From Streptomyces sp. TSRI0107 (GTDB lineage Bacteria; Actinomycetota; Actinomycetes; Streptomycetales; Streptomycetaceae): DNA of 64,000 nucleotides. Where the stretch lies: positions 558,001-622,000 of the forward strand of contig NZ_LIVZ01000003.1 of the NCBI RefSeq assembly GCF_001905845.1, written 5' to 3'. Shown here piece after piece: positions 25,635 through 34,000 of the stretch; the stretch's first letter is position 1; each line of letters starts with the position of its first letter. The notes below the pieces were generated by a model. The model made no database searches. It had not been told where the DNA came from and saw only the letters and a list, made by a program, of their open reading frames with translations. Both the position numbers and the translations under genes were made by a program.

Positions 25635-25700
25635 CCGCGCCGCTCGCACCACCCCGCCGCGCCGCTCGCACCGCCCTGCCGCGCCGCTCGCACCACCCCG
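25635..25700. repeat. 22-nt tandem repeat, three copies
   Basis: Three consecutive copies of a CCGCGCCGCTCGCACC-containing 22-nt unit (25635-25656, 25657-25678, 25679-25700) with two mismatches in the middle copy. It lies directly between the 86-nt repeats and the end of the STAND gene. No coding or terminator function is evident. Confidence 0.75.
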
Positions 25701-25705
25701 CCGCG

Positions 25706-27673
25706 TCAGCGAGTCGCCGGGCCGGCGGTGAGCAGCGGCCGGTGCCCGTCCGCGGGCGGTGCCGGCGTGGGCGGCCGGCCGTGCCCCGCCGGCGCCCCGG
25801 ACTCGATGTCGGCGACCAGTTGCCGTAGCGCGGCGACCACCTGCGGGGACGGCGGTCCGGCGGGCAGGCCGCCCAGCGCGCGGCGGGCCCGGTGCCAGGC
25901 GCGTCCGCGGTGGCCGTCCCGCTGGTCCACGACGGCCTGGGCGTACCGCGCCAGGAGGCAGGCCCAGGTGTCGTCCCGGACGTCCGGGTCGGCCAGGGCG
26001 CGCCGGGCGCTGCGGCGGGCGGCGCCGGGGGCGAACGCCGCCTGGGCCACGGCCGCGGCGGCCCGGCTGACGGCCGGGGAGGGGCCGCCGGGGGCACCGT
26101 AGGGGATGCCGTCCGCGGCCTGCTGGAAGTGCGCGGCGGCGGCCGGGGCGTCGTGCTCGTGCAGGGCCAGGAGGCCCTGCACATGGGCGATGCGGCCGAG
26201 GGTGGCGTCGTCCCCGGCCAGCACGGCGGCCGGCCAGGCGCGGCCCAGCAGGGTGCGGGCCTCCAGTGGGTCGGTGGCCGCGGTCAGCCATGCCGCGAGC
26301 CACAGCGCGCGCACCGCCACGGGGCTGTCCGGTTCGCACAGCGGCAGCAGGTGGGTGATGTGCCGGCGGCCCTCCTCGGCGCTGTCGTACACCGCCCACC
26401 AGAACCACAGGCCGACGACGGCCTCCAGGGCGCCGTGCGCGTACTCGGGGTGGGCGACGGCGTACCGCACCGCCGCGCCGATCTCGGCGTGTTCGTCGCG
26501 GGCGACCTGGACGGCCTGCCGCTGGCTGCCGCCGTGCCACAGGTTCTCCGCGACGGCGGCCGCGCGCCGGCAGTGCGCGAGGTGCCGTTCGGCGGCCACG
26601 GGCAGCTCGCCCGCCTCCCGCAGCCGTTCGGCGCCGAACTCCCGGGCGGCCCGCGTCATCCGGTAGCGGGGCTGGAGCGCTCCGCCGGTGCCGCCCACCG
26701 GTTCCAGGATGCCCACCGCCGTCAGCTGGGCCAGGCACGCGGGCACCTGGTCGGCCCGGACACCCGCGCCGGCGCACAGGAAGACGGCGGTGGACTCGGC
26801 GAAGGAGTCCACGAAGACGCTGGCCCGGTCCCACACGATCCGCACCGCCCGGTCGTACAGCACGTATCCGGCGCCGATCGCCTCGCGCAGCGAGCGGTGT
26901 CTGCGCAGCGTCGGGTGCGGGCTGCTCAGCCAGCCCTGATCGCGCCGCAGCAGCCCGGCGAGTTCGCCGACCGGGAGCCGGGGCGTCTGCGCGGCGGCCA
27001 GTTCGATGGCGAGGGGCACTCCCTCGACCAGCCGGCACACCTCCGCCGCCGCGCGCAGCTGCTCGTCCCCGGCGTGGAACCCCCGTGCCGCGGCGCGGGC
27101 CCGTTCGACGAACAGCCGTACGGCGGGGCCGGGGGCGCCCGGGTCGTCCGGCACCTCGCAGCTCAGCGGGGCGAGCCGCAGCACGCGCTCGTCGCCGAGG
27201 CCGAGGACGCGGCGGGCGGTGACGAGCACGCGCAGATCCGGTACGGCCATCAGCAGCCGCTGCACGAGGCCCACGCACTCGGCGTGGACGGGGTCGACGT
27301 CGTCCAGGAACAGCAGGACGGGGGCGGCGTGCAGGTCCCGGACCAGCGCGATCACATCGGTCCCCGCGTCGATCCTGCGCCTGCCGGTCACCGCCCGGGC
27401 GAGGGCCGCGCCGAGCGCTCCGGGCCCGCCCGGTCCGCTGCCCTGCCAGCGCACCCTGACCGTGCGCCGCCACGGGCGGTCCCGCCGGGACGCCGCGACT
27501 TCGGCGGCCAGGCGGCTCTTGCCCACGCCCGCCATGCCGGTGACGGTCACCAGCCGGTGAGCGGCGAGGTACTCGCGCAGCAGGGCCGTCTCCCGCTCCC
27601 TGCCGACGAGGGCGTCCGAGGTCCGGTTCCCGGACGCGGGCCGGAACACCGGCCCTCCGACACTTGTCCACAC
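25706..27673 (-). CDS. AfsR-like STAND NTPase without DNA-binding domain
   Basis: 655 aa. The protein begins almost directly with the P-loop NTPase: DALVGRERE at about 20-28, Walker A GMAGVGKS near 46-53, Walker B LLFLDDVD near 119-126, and the GxP motif in VEGVPLAIELA. This is the NB-ARC-type core of AfsR/LuxR-like regulators. A winged-helix segment and about 280 residues of helical TPR-like repeats follow. Typical AfsR-type SARPs carry an N-terminal BTAD/DNA-binding domain; none is present, nor is any effector domain visible, so it may act through a partner protein. It is adjacent to the CHAT-rich island, where STAND NTPases are common. Confidence 0.8.
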   Translation of the reverse strand: MWTSVGGPVFRPASGNRTSDALVGRERETALLREYLAAHRLVTVTGMAGVGKSRLAAEVAASRRDRPWRRTVRVRWQGSGPGGPGALGAALARAVTGRRRIDAGTDVIALVRDLHAAPVLLFLDDVDPVHAECVGLVQRLLMAVPDLRVLVTARRVLGLGDERVLRLAPLSCEVPDDPGAPGPAVRLFVERARAAARGFHAGDEQLRAAAEVCRLVEGVPLAIELAAAQTPRLPVGELAGLLRRDQGWLSSPHPTLRRHRSLREAIGAGYVLYDRAVRIVWDRASVFVDSFAESTAVFLCAGAGVRADQVPACLAQLTAVGILEPVGGTGGALQPRYRMTRAAREFGAERLREAGELPVAAERHLAHCRRAAAVAENLWHGGSQRQAVQVARDEHAEIGAAVRYAVAHPEYAHGALEAVVGLWFWWAVYDSAEEGRRHITHLLPLCEPDSPVAVRALWLAAWLTAATDPLEARTLLGRAWPAAVLAGDDATLGRIAHVQGLLALHEHDAPAAAAHFQQAADGIPYGAPGGPSPAVSRAAAAVAQAAFAPGAARRSARRALADPDVRDDTWACLLARYAQAVVDQRDGHRGRAWHRARRALGGLPAGPPSPQVVAALRQLVADIESGAPAGHGRPPTPAPPADGHRPLLTAGPATR

Positions 27674-27953
27674 GTCCTTGACTCCCCGAACCGTTTCGGT
27701 GCGCGATCGCCTGCCGACGCCGCCGCAGTCGCCGCAGCGGACTGCAGAACCGTCACTGCAAAGGCCTCATGGCAACCCCAACGCGACGCCGGGCACCGGG
27801 TAGCGCCCACCGGCCCCGGACCACACCGGACGACGAACGTCCGAACACCCGCACGTACGGGCCGGCCCGCAACCCGGTACCCCACCGCCGGGTCCGGTCG
27901 GGCACCGCCCGCGGAAGACTTCTGAGGGAACCATCAGGACTGTGGGTGATGGT

Positions 27954-27959
27954 TAGACT
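27954..27959 (+). promoter_or_regulatory. Candidate -10 element of a leaderless promoter for the TetR gene
   Basis: TAGACT matches the TANNNT -10 form and is followed by 6 nt and then the ATG at 27966, the same geometry as in the candidate promoter at 15032-15037. No convincing -35 was found. The rest of the 292-nt gap (27674-27965) contains an inverted repeat GCAGTC-N9-GACTGC at 27725-27745, close to the STAND gene's upstream region, and nothing else I can interpret. Confidence 0.45.
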
Positions 27960-27965
27960 CGGCGT

Positions 27966-28601
27966 ATGCCGACGTCAGCCCCGCCCGCCAACCGGTTCGA
28001 ACGCCGCCGCGCCGCGACTCGGCAGGCCCTGATCAGCGCGGCCCGGCAGATCCTGGCCGAGACCGGCGACACCAGCGTGAGCATCCAGGCCATCGCCGAT
28101 CGCGCGGACGTCGGCTTCGGCTCCTTCTACAACCACTTCGAGTCCAAGACCGCCCTCTTCGACGAGGCGGTGCTCGACGCCCTCGACGAGTACGGGCGGA
28201 CGATCGACGAACGGCTGGCCGGCGTCGACGACCCCGCCGAGCGGATCGCGTTCGGTGTCCGCCTCAGCGCCGCGATGGCCGACACGCATCCGGAGATCAT
28301 GCGCGTGCTGCGCCACCGCGGGCTCGGGCACATCCACTCCGAGCGCGGCCTGTCCCCCCGCGCCCTCGGCGACCTGGAGACCGGCAAGGCCTCCGGCCGC
28401 TTCACCGTCACCGACTCCGCGATCGCCCTCTCCGCGCTGGGCGGCAGTCTGCTGGCCCTGCTGGACCTCCGCCTCCACCAGCCGCTCCGCGACAGCGAGG
28501 AGGCCGCCAGGAGCATGGCCGAGCTGATGCTGCGCATGCTCGGCGTCCCGGCGGACGAGGCCCACGGCATCGCCCACCGCCCGCTGCCCGCCCACGGCTG
28601 A
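27966..28601 (+). CDS. TetR-family transcriptional regulator
   Basis: 211 aa. The N-terminal helix-turn-helix is typical: AARQILAETGDTSVSIQAIADRADVGFGSFYNHFESKTALFDEAV at about 24-70, with the GFGSFYNHF turn of TetR proteins. The C-terminal domain is all-helical and would bind an unknown ligand. There is no Shine-Dalgarno and a -10-like element lies 6 nt before the ATG, so a leaderless transcript is likely. The gene points toward the convergent pirin gene. Its target is not obvious; autoregulation is usual for this family. Confidence 0.9.
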   Translation: MPTSAPPANRFERRRAATRQALISAARQILAETGDTSVSIQAIADRADVGFGSFYNHFESKTALFDEAVLDALDEYGRTIDERLAGVDDPAERIAFGVRLSAAMADTHPEIMRVLRHRGLGHIHSERGLSPRALGDLETGKASGRFTVTDSAIALSALGGSLLALLDLRLHQPLRDSEEAARSMAELMLRMLGVPADEAHGIAHRPLPAHG

Positions 28602-28657
28602 ACCGGGCCCGCCTCTGGACCGGGCCCGCGCCTGAACCGGGCCCGCGGCTGAACCGG
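28599..28657. repeat. 17-nt tandem repeat including the TetR stop codon
   Basis: Three full units (28599-28615, 28616-28632, 28633-28649) and a half unit share the core ACCGGGCCCGC. The TGA of the TetR gene is the first three bases of unit 1, so the array begins exactly at the stop codon. Each unit contains the palindrome CGGGCCCG and the set could act as a weak terminator in this convergent gap. Confidence 0.7.
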
Positions 28658-28701
28658 CACCGCGCGGCACCGGCCCGCGCGCGCCGGCGGCAGGGCGGCA
28701 C

Positions 28702-29694
28702 TCAGCGGCGCGGCGGGTTCCCGCGCGGCCGGATGGTGGCGTGGGGCAGGGCGGGGGCGGGCAGCCGCTCACCCGGGTAACCGGCCACGGCGCCGAAGCG
28801 GTCGGAGGCGTTCTCCCAGTCCTCCCGCGCGCGGACGATGTCCTCGTGGTCGCGCCCGATGAAGTTCCACCACATGACGATCTCCTCCTCGAACGGCGGG
28901 CCGCCGAGCAGCACGAGGCGGGCCGTGCCGTCCGACTCGTTGACGAGGGTCAGGGTGTCGGCGCCGGGGTGCGTGTAGCCCAGCTCGGCCGGGCGCAGGA
29001 GGGTTCCGGCCAGGCGGACGTCCCCCCGGTCGACGAGGAGGCCGTGCTCGAAGCCGGGGTCCACGGGCAGGGTGAGCGTCGCGCGCGGTTCCAGCACGAT
29101 CTCGGCGCCGAGGAGCGGCGTGAAGGTCCGCACCGGGGAGGTGACGCCGGCGAGGGTGCCGAGGAAGACCCTGATCTCGGCGCCGTCCCGCCGCACCGGC
29201 TCGGGGACGTGGTGCTGGAAGTCCCTCGCCGTGGCGCGGTGTTCCCCGGGGAGCGCCACCCACAGCTGTACGCCGTGCAGGATCGTGGTGCGCGGGGTGG
29301 AGACCTCCGAGTGGGCGATGCCGTGGCCGCCCGTCATGAGGTTCAGCTCGCCGGGGCGCACGAGGGCGTGGCTGCCGAGGCTGTCGCGGTGCTCGATCTC
29401 ACCGCTGAACAGCCAGCTCACGGTCTGCAGTCCGGTGTGCGGGTGCGGGGCGACGTCCATGCCGCCGGTGCGGGCGACGTCGTCGGGGCCGTAGTGGTCG
29501 GCGAAGCACCAGGCGCCGATCAGCGTCCGGGCGCGCTGGGGCAGCGTGCGCCGTACGGTCATCGCACGCGGACCGCCGAGGGGCACGTCGCGCGGGGTGA
29601 GCACGTCCACGCGCGGCTCGACGGAGGAGGGCGCGCCGCCGTCCTCGGTGGATCCGCATCGCACCTCGACGGGTCGTGTCTCGACGTTGCTCAT
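28702..29694 (-). CDS. Pirin family protein
   Basis: 330 aa, typical for the family. The cupin-fold metal motifs are present: GMDVAPHPHTGLQTVSW with the HxH pair, and LMTGGHGIAHSE with further His ligands and Glu. Pirins bind iron and several have quercetinase activity or modulate other proteins; the substrate is not readable from sequence. The C-terminal pirin domain (FEEEIVMWWNFIGRDHEDI) is complete. A nested inverted repeat upstream (29733-29752) suggests dedicated repression. The gene is divergent from the VOC protein gene. Confidence 0.92.
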   Translation of the reverse strand: MSNVETRPVEVRCGSTEDGGAPSSVEPRVDVLTPRDVPLGGPRAMTVRRTLPQRARTLIGAWCFADHYGPDDVARTGGMDVAPHPHTGLQTVSWLFSGEIEHRDSLGSHALVRPGELNLMTGGHGIAHSEVSTPRTTILHGVQLWVALPGEHRATARDFQHHVPEPVRRDGAEIRVFLGTLAGVTSPVRTFTPLLGAEIVLEPRATLTLPVDPGFEHGLLVDRGDVRLAGTLLRPAELGYTHPGADTLTLVNESDGTARLVLLGGPPFEEEIVMWWNFIGRDHEDIVRAREDWENASDRFGAVAGYPGERLPAPALPHATIRPRGNPPRR

Positions 29695-29732
29695 CTGGGT
29701 CCGCCTCCTGCCACCATGATTCGTCCATCATG

Positions 29733-29752
29733 ATTGTTTTGATTTCAACAAT
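29733..29752. promoter_or_regulatory. Nested inverted repeat upstream of pirin gene, candidate operator
   Basis: ATTGTT (29733-29738) and AACAAT (29747-29752) form a perfect inverted repeat, and between and overlapping them TTGA-TT-TCAA (29739-29748) forms a second one. The region is markedly AT-rich in a GC-rich genome. TTGA..TCAA cores are common in MarR/HxlR-type operators. It lies 39-58 nt upstream of the pirin start and about 117 nt before the VOC gene, so it may serve either. Confidence 0.6.
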
Positions 29753-29868
29753 ACGCCACGGCGACGCCCCGCCGTGAGCGCGGCTGACGGGCGATTGTCA
29801 GTGGCCGGTGTCACGCTGGGTCCACACAGGACCAGTCCACACAGGAACAAGGGAAGGGCACCGCCGCC

Positions 29869-30666
29869 ATGATCACCACGGACTTCTCCCCCGGCTCCCC
29901 CTGCTGGCTGGACCTCGGCACCCCCGACGTGCGGGCCACGGCGTCCTTCTACGGCGCCGTGCTCGGCTGGGACTACGAGTCCATGGGCGAGAGCGAGGAG
30001 ATGGAAGGGGGCGTGTTCCGCAAGGACGGCAAGATCGTCGCCGGGCTCGGCAAGCTCACCGAGGAGGGCGCCCGCTCCGCGTGGATGATCTACTTCGGTG
30101 TCGCCGACGCCGACGCGACCACCCAGGCGGTGCGCGACGCGGGCGGCACGGTGCGGGTCGAGCCGAGGGACCTCGACGAGTGGGGCCGGATGGCGCAGTA
30201 CGACGACCCGCTGGGAGGCCAGTTCGCCGTCTGGCAGCCGGGCACCAGCAAGGGCGTGGAGCTGGTCGACGAGCCGGGCTCGCTGTCCTGGACCGAGCTG
30301 TACACGAGCGACGCCGCGGGCGCGAAGGACTTCTACGGCGCGGTCCTCGGCTGGCGGTTCAACGACACGGAACTGCCGGGCGGCGGCGGCACCTACTCCC
30401 TCATCACCCCCGCCGGACTGCCCGAGGAGCGCATGCACGGCGGCATCATGCAGCTGCCCTCGGAGCACCTCGCCCTGGCCGGCGGGCGGCCGTACTGGCA
30501 CCCCGTCTTCCACGTCGAGGACTGCGACGCGGCGGTCGCCAAGGTCACCGGCAACGGCGGCAGCGTCCAGATGGGACCGGAGGACGCGCCGGGCGTCGGC
30601 CGGCTGGCGGTCTGCCTCGACCCGGCGAACGCGGACTTCGTGGTCCTCACCCCCACCCGGGGCTGA
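29869..30666 (+). CDS. VOC (glyoxalase/bleomycin-resistance fold) protein, two domains
   Basis: 265 aa. Two tandem VOC modules are visible: residues about 8-125 (CWLDLGTPDVRATASFYGAVLGWDYE ... GGQFAVWQ) and about 135-262 (SWTELYTSDAAGAKDFYGAVLGWRF ... ANADFVVLTPTRG). Such duplicated VOC proteins are frequent in actinomycetes and mostly lack an assigned substrate. The RBS GGAAGGG lies about 13 nt before the ATG. It is upstream of, but probably not co-transcribed with, the membrane phosphatase gene (69-nt gap). Confidence 0.88.
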   Translation: MITTDFSPGSPCWLDLGTPDVRATASFYGAVLGWDYESMGESEEMEGGVFRKDGKIVAGLGKLTEEGARSAWMIYFGVADADATTQAVRDAGGTVRVEPRDLDEWGRMAQYDDPLGGQFAVWQPGTSKGVELVDEPGSLSWTELYTSDAAGAKDFYGAVLGWRFNDTELPGGGGTYSLITPAGLPEERMHGGIMQLPSEHLALAGGRPYWHPVFHVEDCDAAVAKVTGNGGSVQMGPEDAPGVGRLAVCLDPANADFVVLTPTRG

Positions 30667-30735
30667 CCGCCGGGACGGCGGCCGGCACACCCGCGCGAGG
30701 AGGTGCCCGGCACCGCGCGGGTGTATGCAGGTTCC

Positions 30736-31902
30736 ATGGGCCTTCGGCTGCGGCGCGGCGGTCACCGCGGATCCTGGGAAGGGCAGCACGCTCTGCTCGC
30801 GGTGCCGCTCGCGCTCATCGCGATCGTCACCGTGAGCGACATCATCGCGCCCGCCGAAGTGCACCTCGGACCCTTCCTGGCCGCCGCTCCCGCCCTCACC
30901 GCGTCCTTCGCGGGCCCCTGGACCACCGCGTGCGTCGGTGCCCTCGCCGTCCTGGCGCAGTCGGTCGTGGCGGTCGTACGGACCAGTCTCGTCGACCTCA
31001 ACCACAGTCTCCAGATCACCGCGCTGGTGGTGATCTCGGTGTGCGTCACCTTCTTCGCCCACCTGCGGGAACAGCACGAGAGACAGCTCTCGCAACTGCG
31101 CACGGTGGCCGATGCCGCCCAGCAGGTCGTGCTGCGGCCGCTGCCCCGCCGGATCGGCCCGCTGCGCGTGGCCTCGGTGTACCTGGCCGCCGAGGCCGAG
31201 GCACAGATCGGCGGTGATCTGTTCGCCGCGGTGCGCACCGCGCGGGGGACCCGGTTCATCGTCGGGGACGTGCGCGGCAAGGGGCTGGCGGCGATCGGTG
31301 ACGCCGCGCTGCTGCTGGGCGCCTTCCGCGCCGCCGCGCACCGGCAGGCCGACCTGCCCTCGCTGGTCGCCTGGCTGGAGGGAACCGTCTCCTCCGACCT
31401 CGACGACCCCGGGGCGGCGGCGCCCGGCACCGGAAAGGCCCCCAGCGAGGCCTTCATCACCGCCGCCGTCCTCGACGTCCCCGACGAGACATCCGTCCTG
31501 CACCTGATCAACTGCGGCCATCCGCCGCCCCTGCTGCTCAGCGAAGGCCGGGTCACCCCCCTGGAGGTACGCGATCCCGCCCCGCCGCTGGGGCTCACCG
31601 CGTTCCAGGACTCCCCCTTCACCGTGCAGGACTTCGCCTTCCGTCCCGGCGATCTCCTGCTGCTGTACACCGACGGCGTCATGGAGGCCCGCGACGGCTC
31701 CGGGGCCTTCTATCCGCTGGCCCAGCGCATGGCCGCCGCCCCCGGGGACGGCCCGCAGGCCCTTCTGCGCCATATGCGCGCGGACCTGCTCGCCCACACG
31801 CTGGGCGGCCACCTCGGGGACGACGCGGCCATGGTGGCCATCGCCCGCGAGGCGTCGCCCGGTGTCACCGCACCGCGGCCGGGTCGCCCCGGACGACCGT
31901 GA
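30736..31902 (+). CDS. Membrane-bound PP2C/SpoIIE-type phosphatase
   Basis: 388 aa from ATG 30736; earlier in-frame GTGs at 30703 and 30721 are possible but sit on or too far from the GGAGG at 30698. Residues about 15-105 contain three to four hydrophobic helices (LLAVPLALIAIVTVSDII, HLGPFLAAAPALTASFAG, ITALVVISVCVTFFAH). A linker and then a SpoIIE/PPM phosphatase domain follow, with AQIGGDLFAAV, FIVGDVRGKGLAAIGDAALL, HLINCGHPPPLLL, GDLLLLYTDGVMEARD and GDDAAMVAIARE. It would dephosphorylate anti-anti-sigma type partners; none is encoded next to it. Its 3' end overlaps the convergent gene by 38 nt. Confidence 0.88.
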   Translation: MGLRLRRGGHRGSWEGQHALLAVPLALIAIVTVSDIIAPAEVHLGPFLAAAPALTASFAGPWTTACVGALAVLAQSVVAVVRTSLVDLNHSLQITALVVISVCVTFFAHLREQHERQLSQLRTVADAAQQVVLRPLPRRIGPLRVASVYLAAEAEAQIGGDLFAAVRTARGTRFIVGDVRGKGLAAIGDAALLLGAFRAAAHRQADLPSLVAWLEGTVSSDLDDPGAAAPGTGKAPSEAFITAAVLDVPDETSVLHLINCGHPPPLLLSEGRVTPLEVRDPAPPLGLTAFQDSPFTVQDFAFRPGDLLLLYTDGVMEARDGSGAFYPLAQRMAAAPGDGPQALLRHMRADLLAHTLGGHLGDDAAMVAIAREASPGVTAPRPGRPGRP

Positions 31903-32476
31903 CCCGGTCGGGCTCGCCGAGGCCCGCCCGGTTGATCCGGCCGCGTCCCCCGTCCACGCCGTCGGCGGCCAGGCGGGAACGCGGCCCGGGCGGCGCCAGC
32001 CGGCCCACGAAGCCCTCGCTGAGCCCCCGTCCCGTGTCGGCGTACTCGTACCGAACGGCGTACGTCCGGCCGTCGTGCAGCCATTCGCAGCGCGCCGGCG
32101 GCCGCGCGAGGACCGACTCGAACCAGTCGGCCGTCCGGCTCGCCGCCTCCGCCGGGCCGACGCGGTCGGCGGCGAAGGCGAGTTCGGTCGGCGTCCCGGG
32201 AAGCGTGAAGTCCTGGTTGTGGAGCCGGTCGCCGCGGACGGCGGCACCGTCGAAGTGGGCGCCGACCGTCAGCACTCCCCTGCGCAGCTCCGGGTCGTCG
32301 ATGTCCAGGTAGGCGAGCAGCCGTCCGTACGGGGTGCGCGGCGGCGGCAGCAGTACGGCGCCGAGCGGGTCCACGGGCCACGAGCGCGCCCGCGCGGCGA
32401 GCACATCGGCGAACAGCCGCTGACCGGCGCTCAGCGCGTCCTCGTCGTCGTATTCGAACGGGGGAATCTCCTCCAC
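31865..32476 (-). CDS. Hypothetical protein, 203 aa
   Basis: I do not recognise the family. The product is soluble and acidic at its N-terminus (EEIPPFEYDDEDALSAGQRLFADVL), with a central TADWFESVL...RCEWLHDGRTYAVRYEYADTGRGLSEGF segment. No catalytic motif is visible. The start is a GTG at 32476 lying in the first of two 24-nt repeats. The 3' end overlaps the SpoIIE-type gene by 38 nt on the other strand, so the two transcripts would pair at their ends. Confidence 0.65.
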   Translation of the reverse strand: MEEIPPFEYDDEDALSAGQRLFADVLAARARSWPVDPLGAVLLPPPRTPYGRLLAYLDIDDPELRRGVLTVGAHFDGAAVRGDRLHNQDFTLPGTPTELAFAADRVGPAEAASRTADWFESVLARPPARCEWLHDGRTYAVRYEYADTGRGLSEGFVGRLAPPGPRSRLAADGVDGGRGRINRAGLGEPDRVTVVRGDPAAVR

Positions 32477-32521
32477 GACGGCACCTTACGGCGGGCTCAC
32501 GACGGCACCCTACGGCGGGCT
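32474..32521. repeat. 24-nt tandem repeat between two minus-strand genes
   Basis: Two adjacent copies (32474-32497 and 32498-32521) of a 24-nt unit with core ACGGCACCYTACGGCGGGCT, one mismatch. The repeat spans the gap between the end of the ROK gene and the GTG start of the 203-aa gene, so a duplication probably created the present spacing. An in-frame TAA separates the second copy from the start. Confidence 0.75.
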
Positions 32522-33831
32522 CATGACGTCACCCGGTCCCGTATCGCCGTCTGCCACGCCGGGGCCGGTGTGCCGGGCCGCTCCTGCGGGCGCCGGCCGC
32601 CGCGGGCGAAGAAGTCGGCGAGGGGCAGCACGGCCGCGCCGACGGTGACCGCCTCGGGGCCGAGTCTGCCCAGGTCGATACGGGTGCGCGCGGCCGGGTG
32701 GCGCAACGCGTACGCCGTGGCGTGGGTCTTCACCTCGTCGAGGAAGCGGCTGCCGAGCTGGAGGCCGGCCCAGCCGCCGACGAGGATGCGTTCGGGCTGG
32801 AAGAGGTTGATGAGGTCGGCGAAGCCGGCGCCCAGGTATTCGGCGGTCTCCTCCAGCACGGCGAGGGCGGTCCGGTCGGGCTCCGTCTCCGCGTCGTCCG
32901 GATAGGCGGCGGCGAGCATCGCGGTGAGCGCCGTCTCCTCGTGGGTGCCCTCGGGCGGGGTGCCGCCGGCCTCCCGCCACCGGTCGAGCAGCGCCTCCGC
33001 GCCCGCGTACGCCTCCAGGCAGCCGAGGGTTCCGCAGCGGCAGCGGCGGCCCCGGACCCGGACGGTCAGATGGCCCCATTCGACGGCCCGGCCGGGCCCC
33101 ATGTCCTCGGAGATCACGCTGGCGCCGACACCGGAGCCGAAGAGGACGAAGACCGCGCTGCGCGCGCCGCGCCCGGCGCCGAACCACATCTCGGCCTGGC
33201 CGAGGGTCTTGGCGCCGTTGTCGATGCGGTACGGCACGCTCGCCGGCAGGGCGCCGCTCTCGCGCAGCAGGCGCTCCAGCGGGACGCCGTTCCAGCCGAT
33301 GGTCTGGCCGTGCACCACGGCGCCGTCCTGCGGGGTGTGTTCGACGATGCCGGGTACGCCGATGCCGACGCCGAGCAGCCGTTCGGCCGGGACGCCGGCC
33401 CGGCGCAGCACCTCGGCGATGCCGTCCTGGACGTGCCCGACGACGACCGCGACGTCGTAGCGGGCGTGCCGGTCGGTCTCGGTGGTGGACAGGGCCCGCT
33501 CGGTGCGGGCGAGTTCGGTGAGCGTGAGGTCGAACAGCTCGACGCGGACGCGGGTCTCGCCGATGTCGACGCCGATCATGCGGCCGCCGGCCGGGCTGAC
33601 GCGCAGCAGGGTGCGCGGCCGGCCCCCGGCGGAGTCGACGCTGCCGGCCTCCTCGACCAGTCCCTCGGCGACGAGTTCGGCGACCACGTTGCTGACCGAG
33701 CCGGAGCTGAGCCCGATGGCCGGGCCGAGGGCGAGGCGGCTGAGCGGCCCGTCGAAATACAACCGTTGCAGAACCGCGGCACGGTTCTCGCGCCGCAGGT
33801 CACGCACCGTGCGGCCACTTCTCGCTGGCAC
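32521..33831 (-). CDS. ROK-family transcriptional regulator of the adjacent sugar cluster
   Basis: 436 aa from GTG 33831, preceded by a GGGGG run 5-9 nt upstream; the longer reading from 33894 has no RBS. An N-terminal winged-helix (NRAAVLQRLYFDGPLSRLALGPAIGLSSGSVSNVVAELVAEGLVEE at about 15-60) is followed by the ROK sugar-kinase-like fold: MIGVDIGETRVRVELFDL, a LGVGIGVPGIVEH block, the GSGVGASVI loop, and the zinc-type signature CRCGTLGCLEAYAG. It is divergent from the ABC importer genes across a 169-nt AT-containing gap and is the obvious candidate controller of that operon. Confidence 0.88.
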   Translation of the reverse strand: MPARSGRTVRDLRRENRAAVLQRLYFDGPLSRLALGPAIGLSSGSVSNVVAELVAEGLVEEAGSVDSAGGRPRTLLRVSPAGGRMIGVDIGETRVRVELFDLTLTELARTERALSTTETDRHARYDVAVVVGHVQDGIAEVLRRAGVPAERLLGVGIGVPGIVEHTPQDGAVVHGQTIGWNGVPLERLLRESGALPASVPYRIDNGAKTLGQAEMWFGAGRGARSAVFVLFGSGVGASVISEDMGPGRAVEWGHLTVRVRGRRCRCGTLGCLEAYAGAEALLDRWREAGGTPPEGTHEETALTAMLAAAYPDDAETEPDRTALAVLEETAEYLGAGFADLINLFQPERILVGGWAGLQLGSRFLDEVKTHATAYALRHPAARTRIDLGRLGPEAVTVGAAVLPLADFFARGGRRPQERPGTPAPAWQTAIRDRVTS

Positions 33832-33898
33832 TTCGCCCCCTGTCCTTAGGGTCCCTGCCCGCAACATACCCGTGGCAAGGGCCTTGACGCACACTTCT

Positions 33899-33935
33899 CG
33901 TGGTTATTAACTCACGGCGTAAATTAAGCCGTACG
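33899..33935. promoter_or_regulatory. AT-rich segment with two TTAA sites in the ROK/importer divergent gap
   Basis: The only AT-rich run in the 169-nt gap lies here, with TTAA at 33907-33910 and 33924-33927, 13 nt apart, and TTATTAAC at 33904-33911. This is the most likely place for promoter and regulator contacts of the importer operon. I could not find a clean palindrome, so it is recorded as a probable regulatory region rather than a defined operator. Confidence 0.35.
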
Positions 33936-34000
33936 GAGAGCCATGCGGGGCGCTCGCCGTGCCGGTTCCACGTCATCCCCCGAAAGGGTCCGGAGCAGCC

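Noticed and set aside
25459-25700. CRISPR array
   Set aside because: The repeats are contiguous without unique spacers, with only two and three copies; they are tandem repeats.
1-27700. Integrated mobile element carrying the conflict island
   Set aside because: No integrase, transposase, tRNA att site or flanking direct repeats were seen, and the composition matches the rest; horizontal transfer is possible but not shown.
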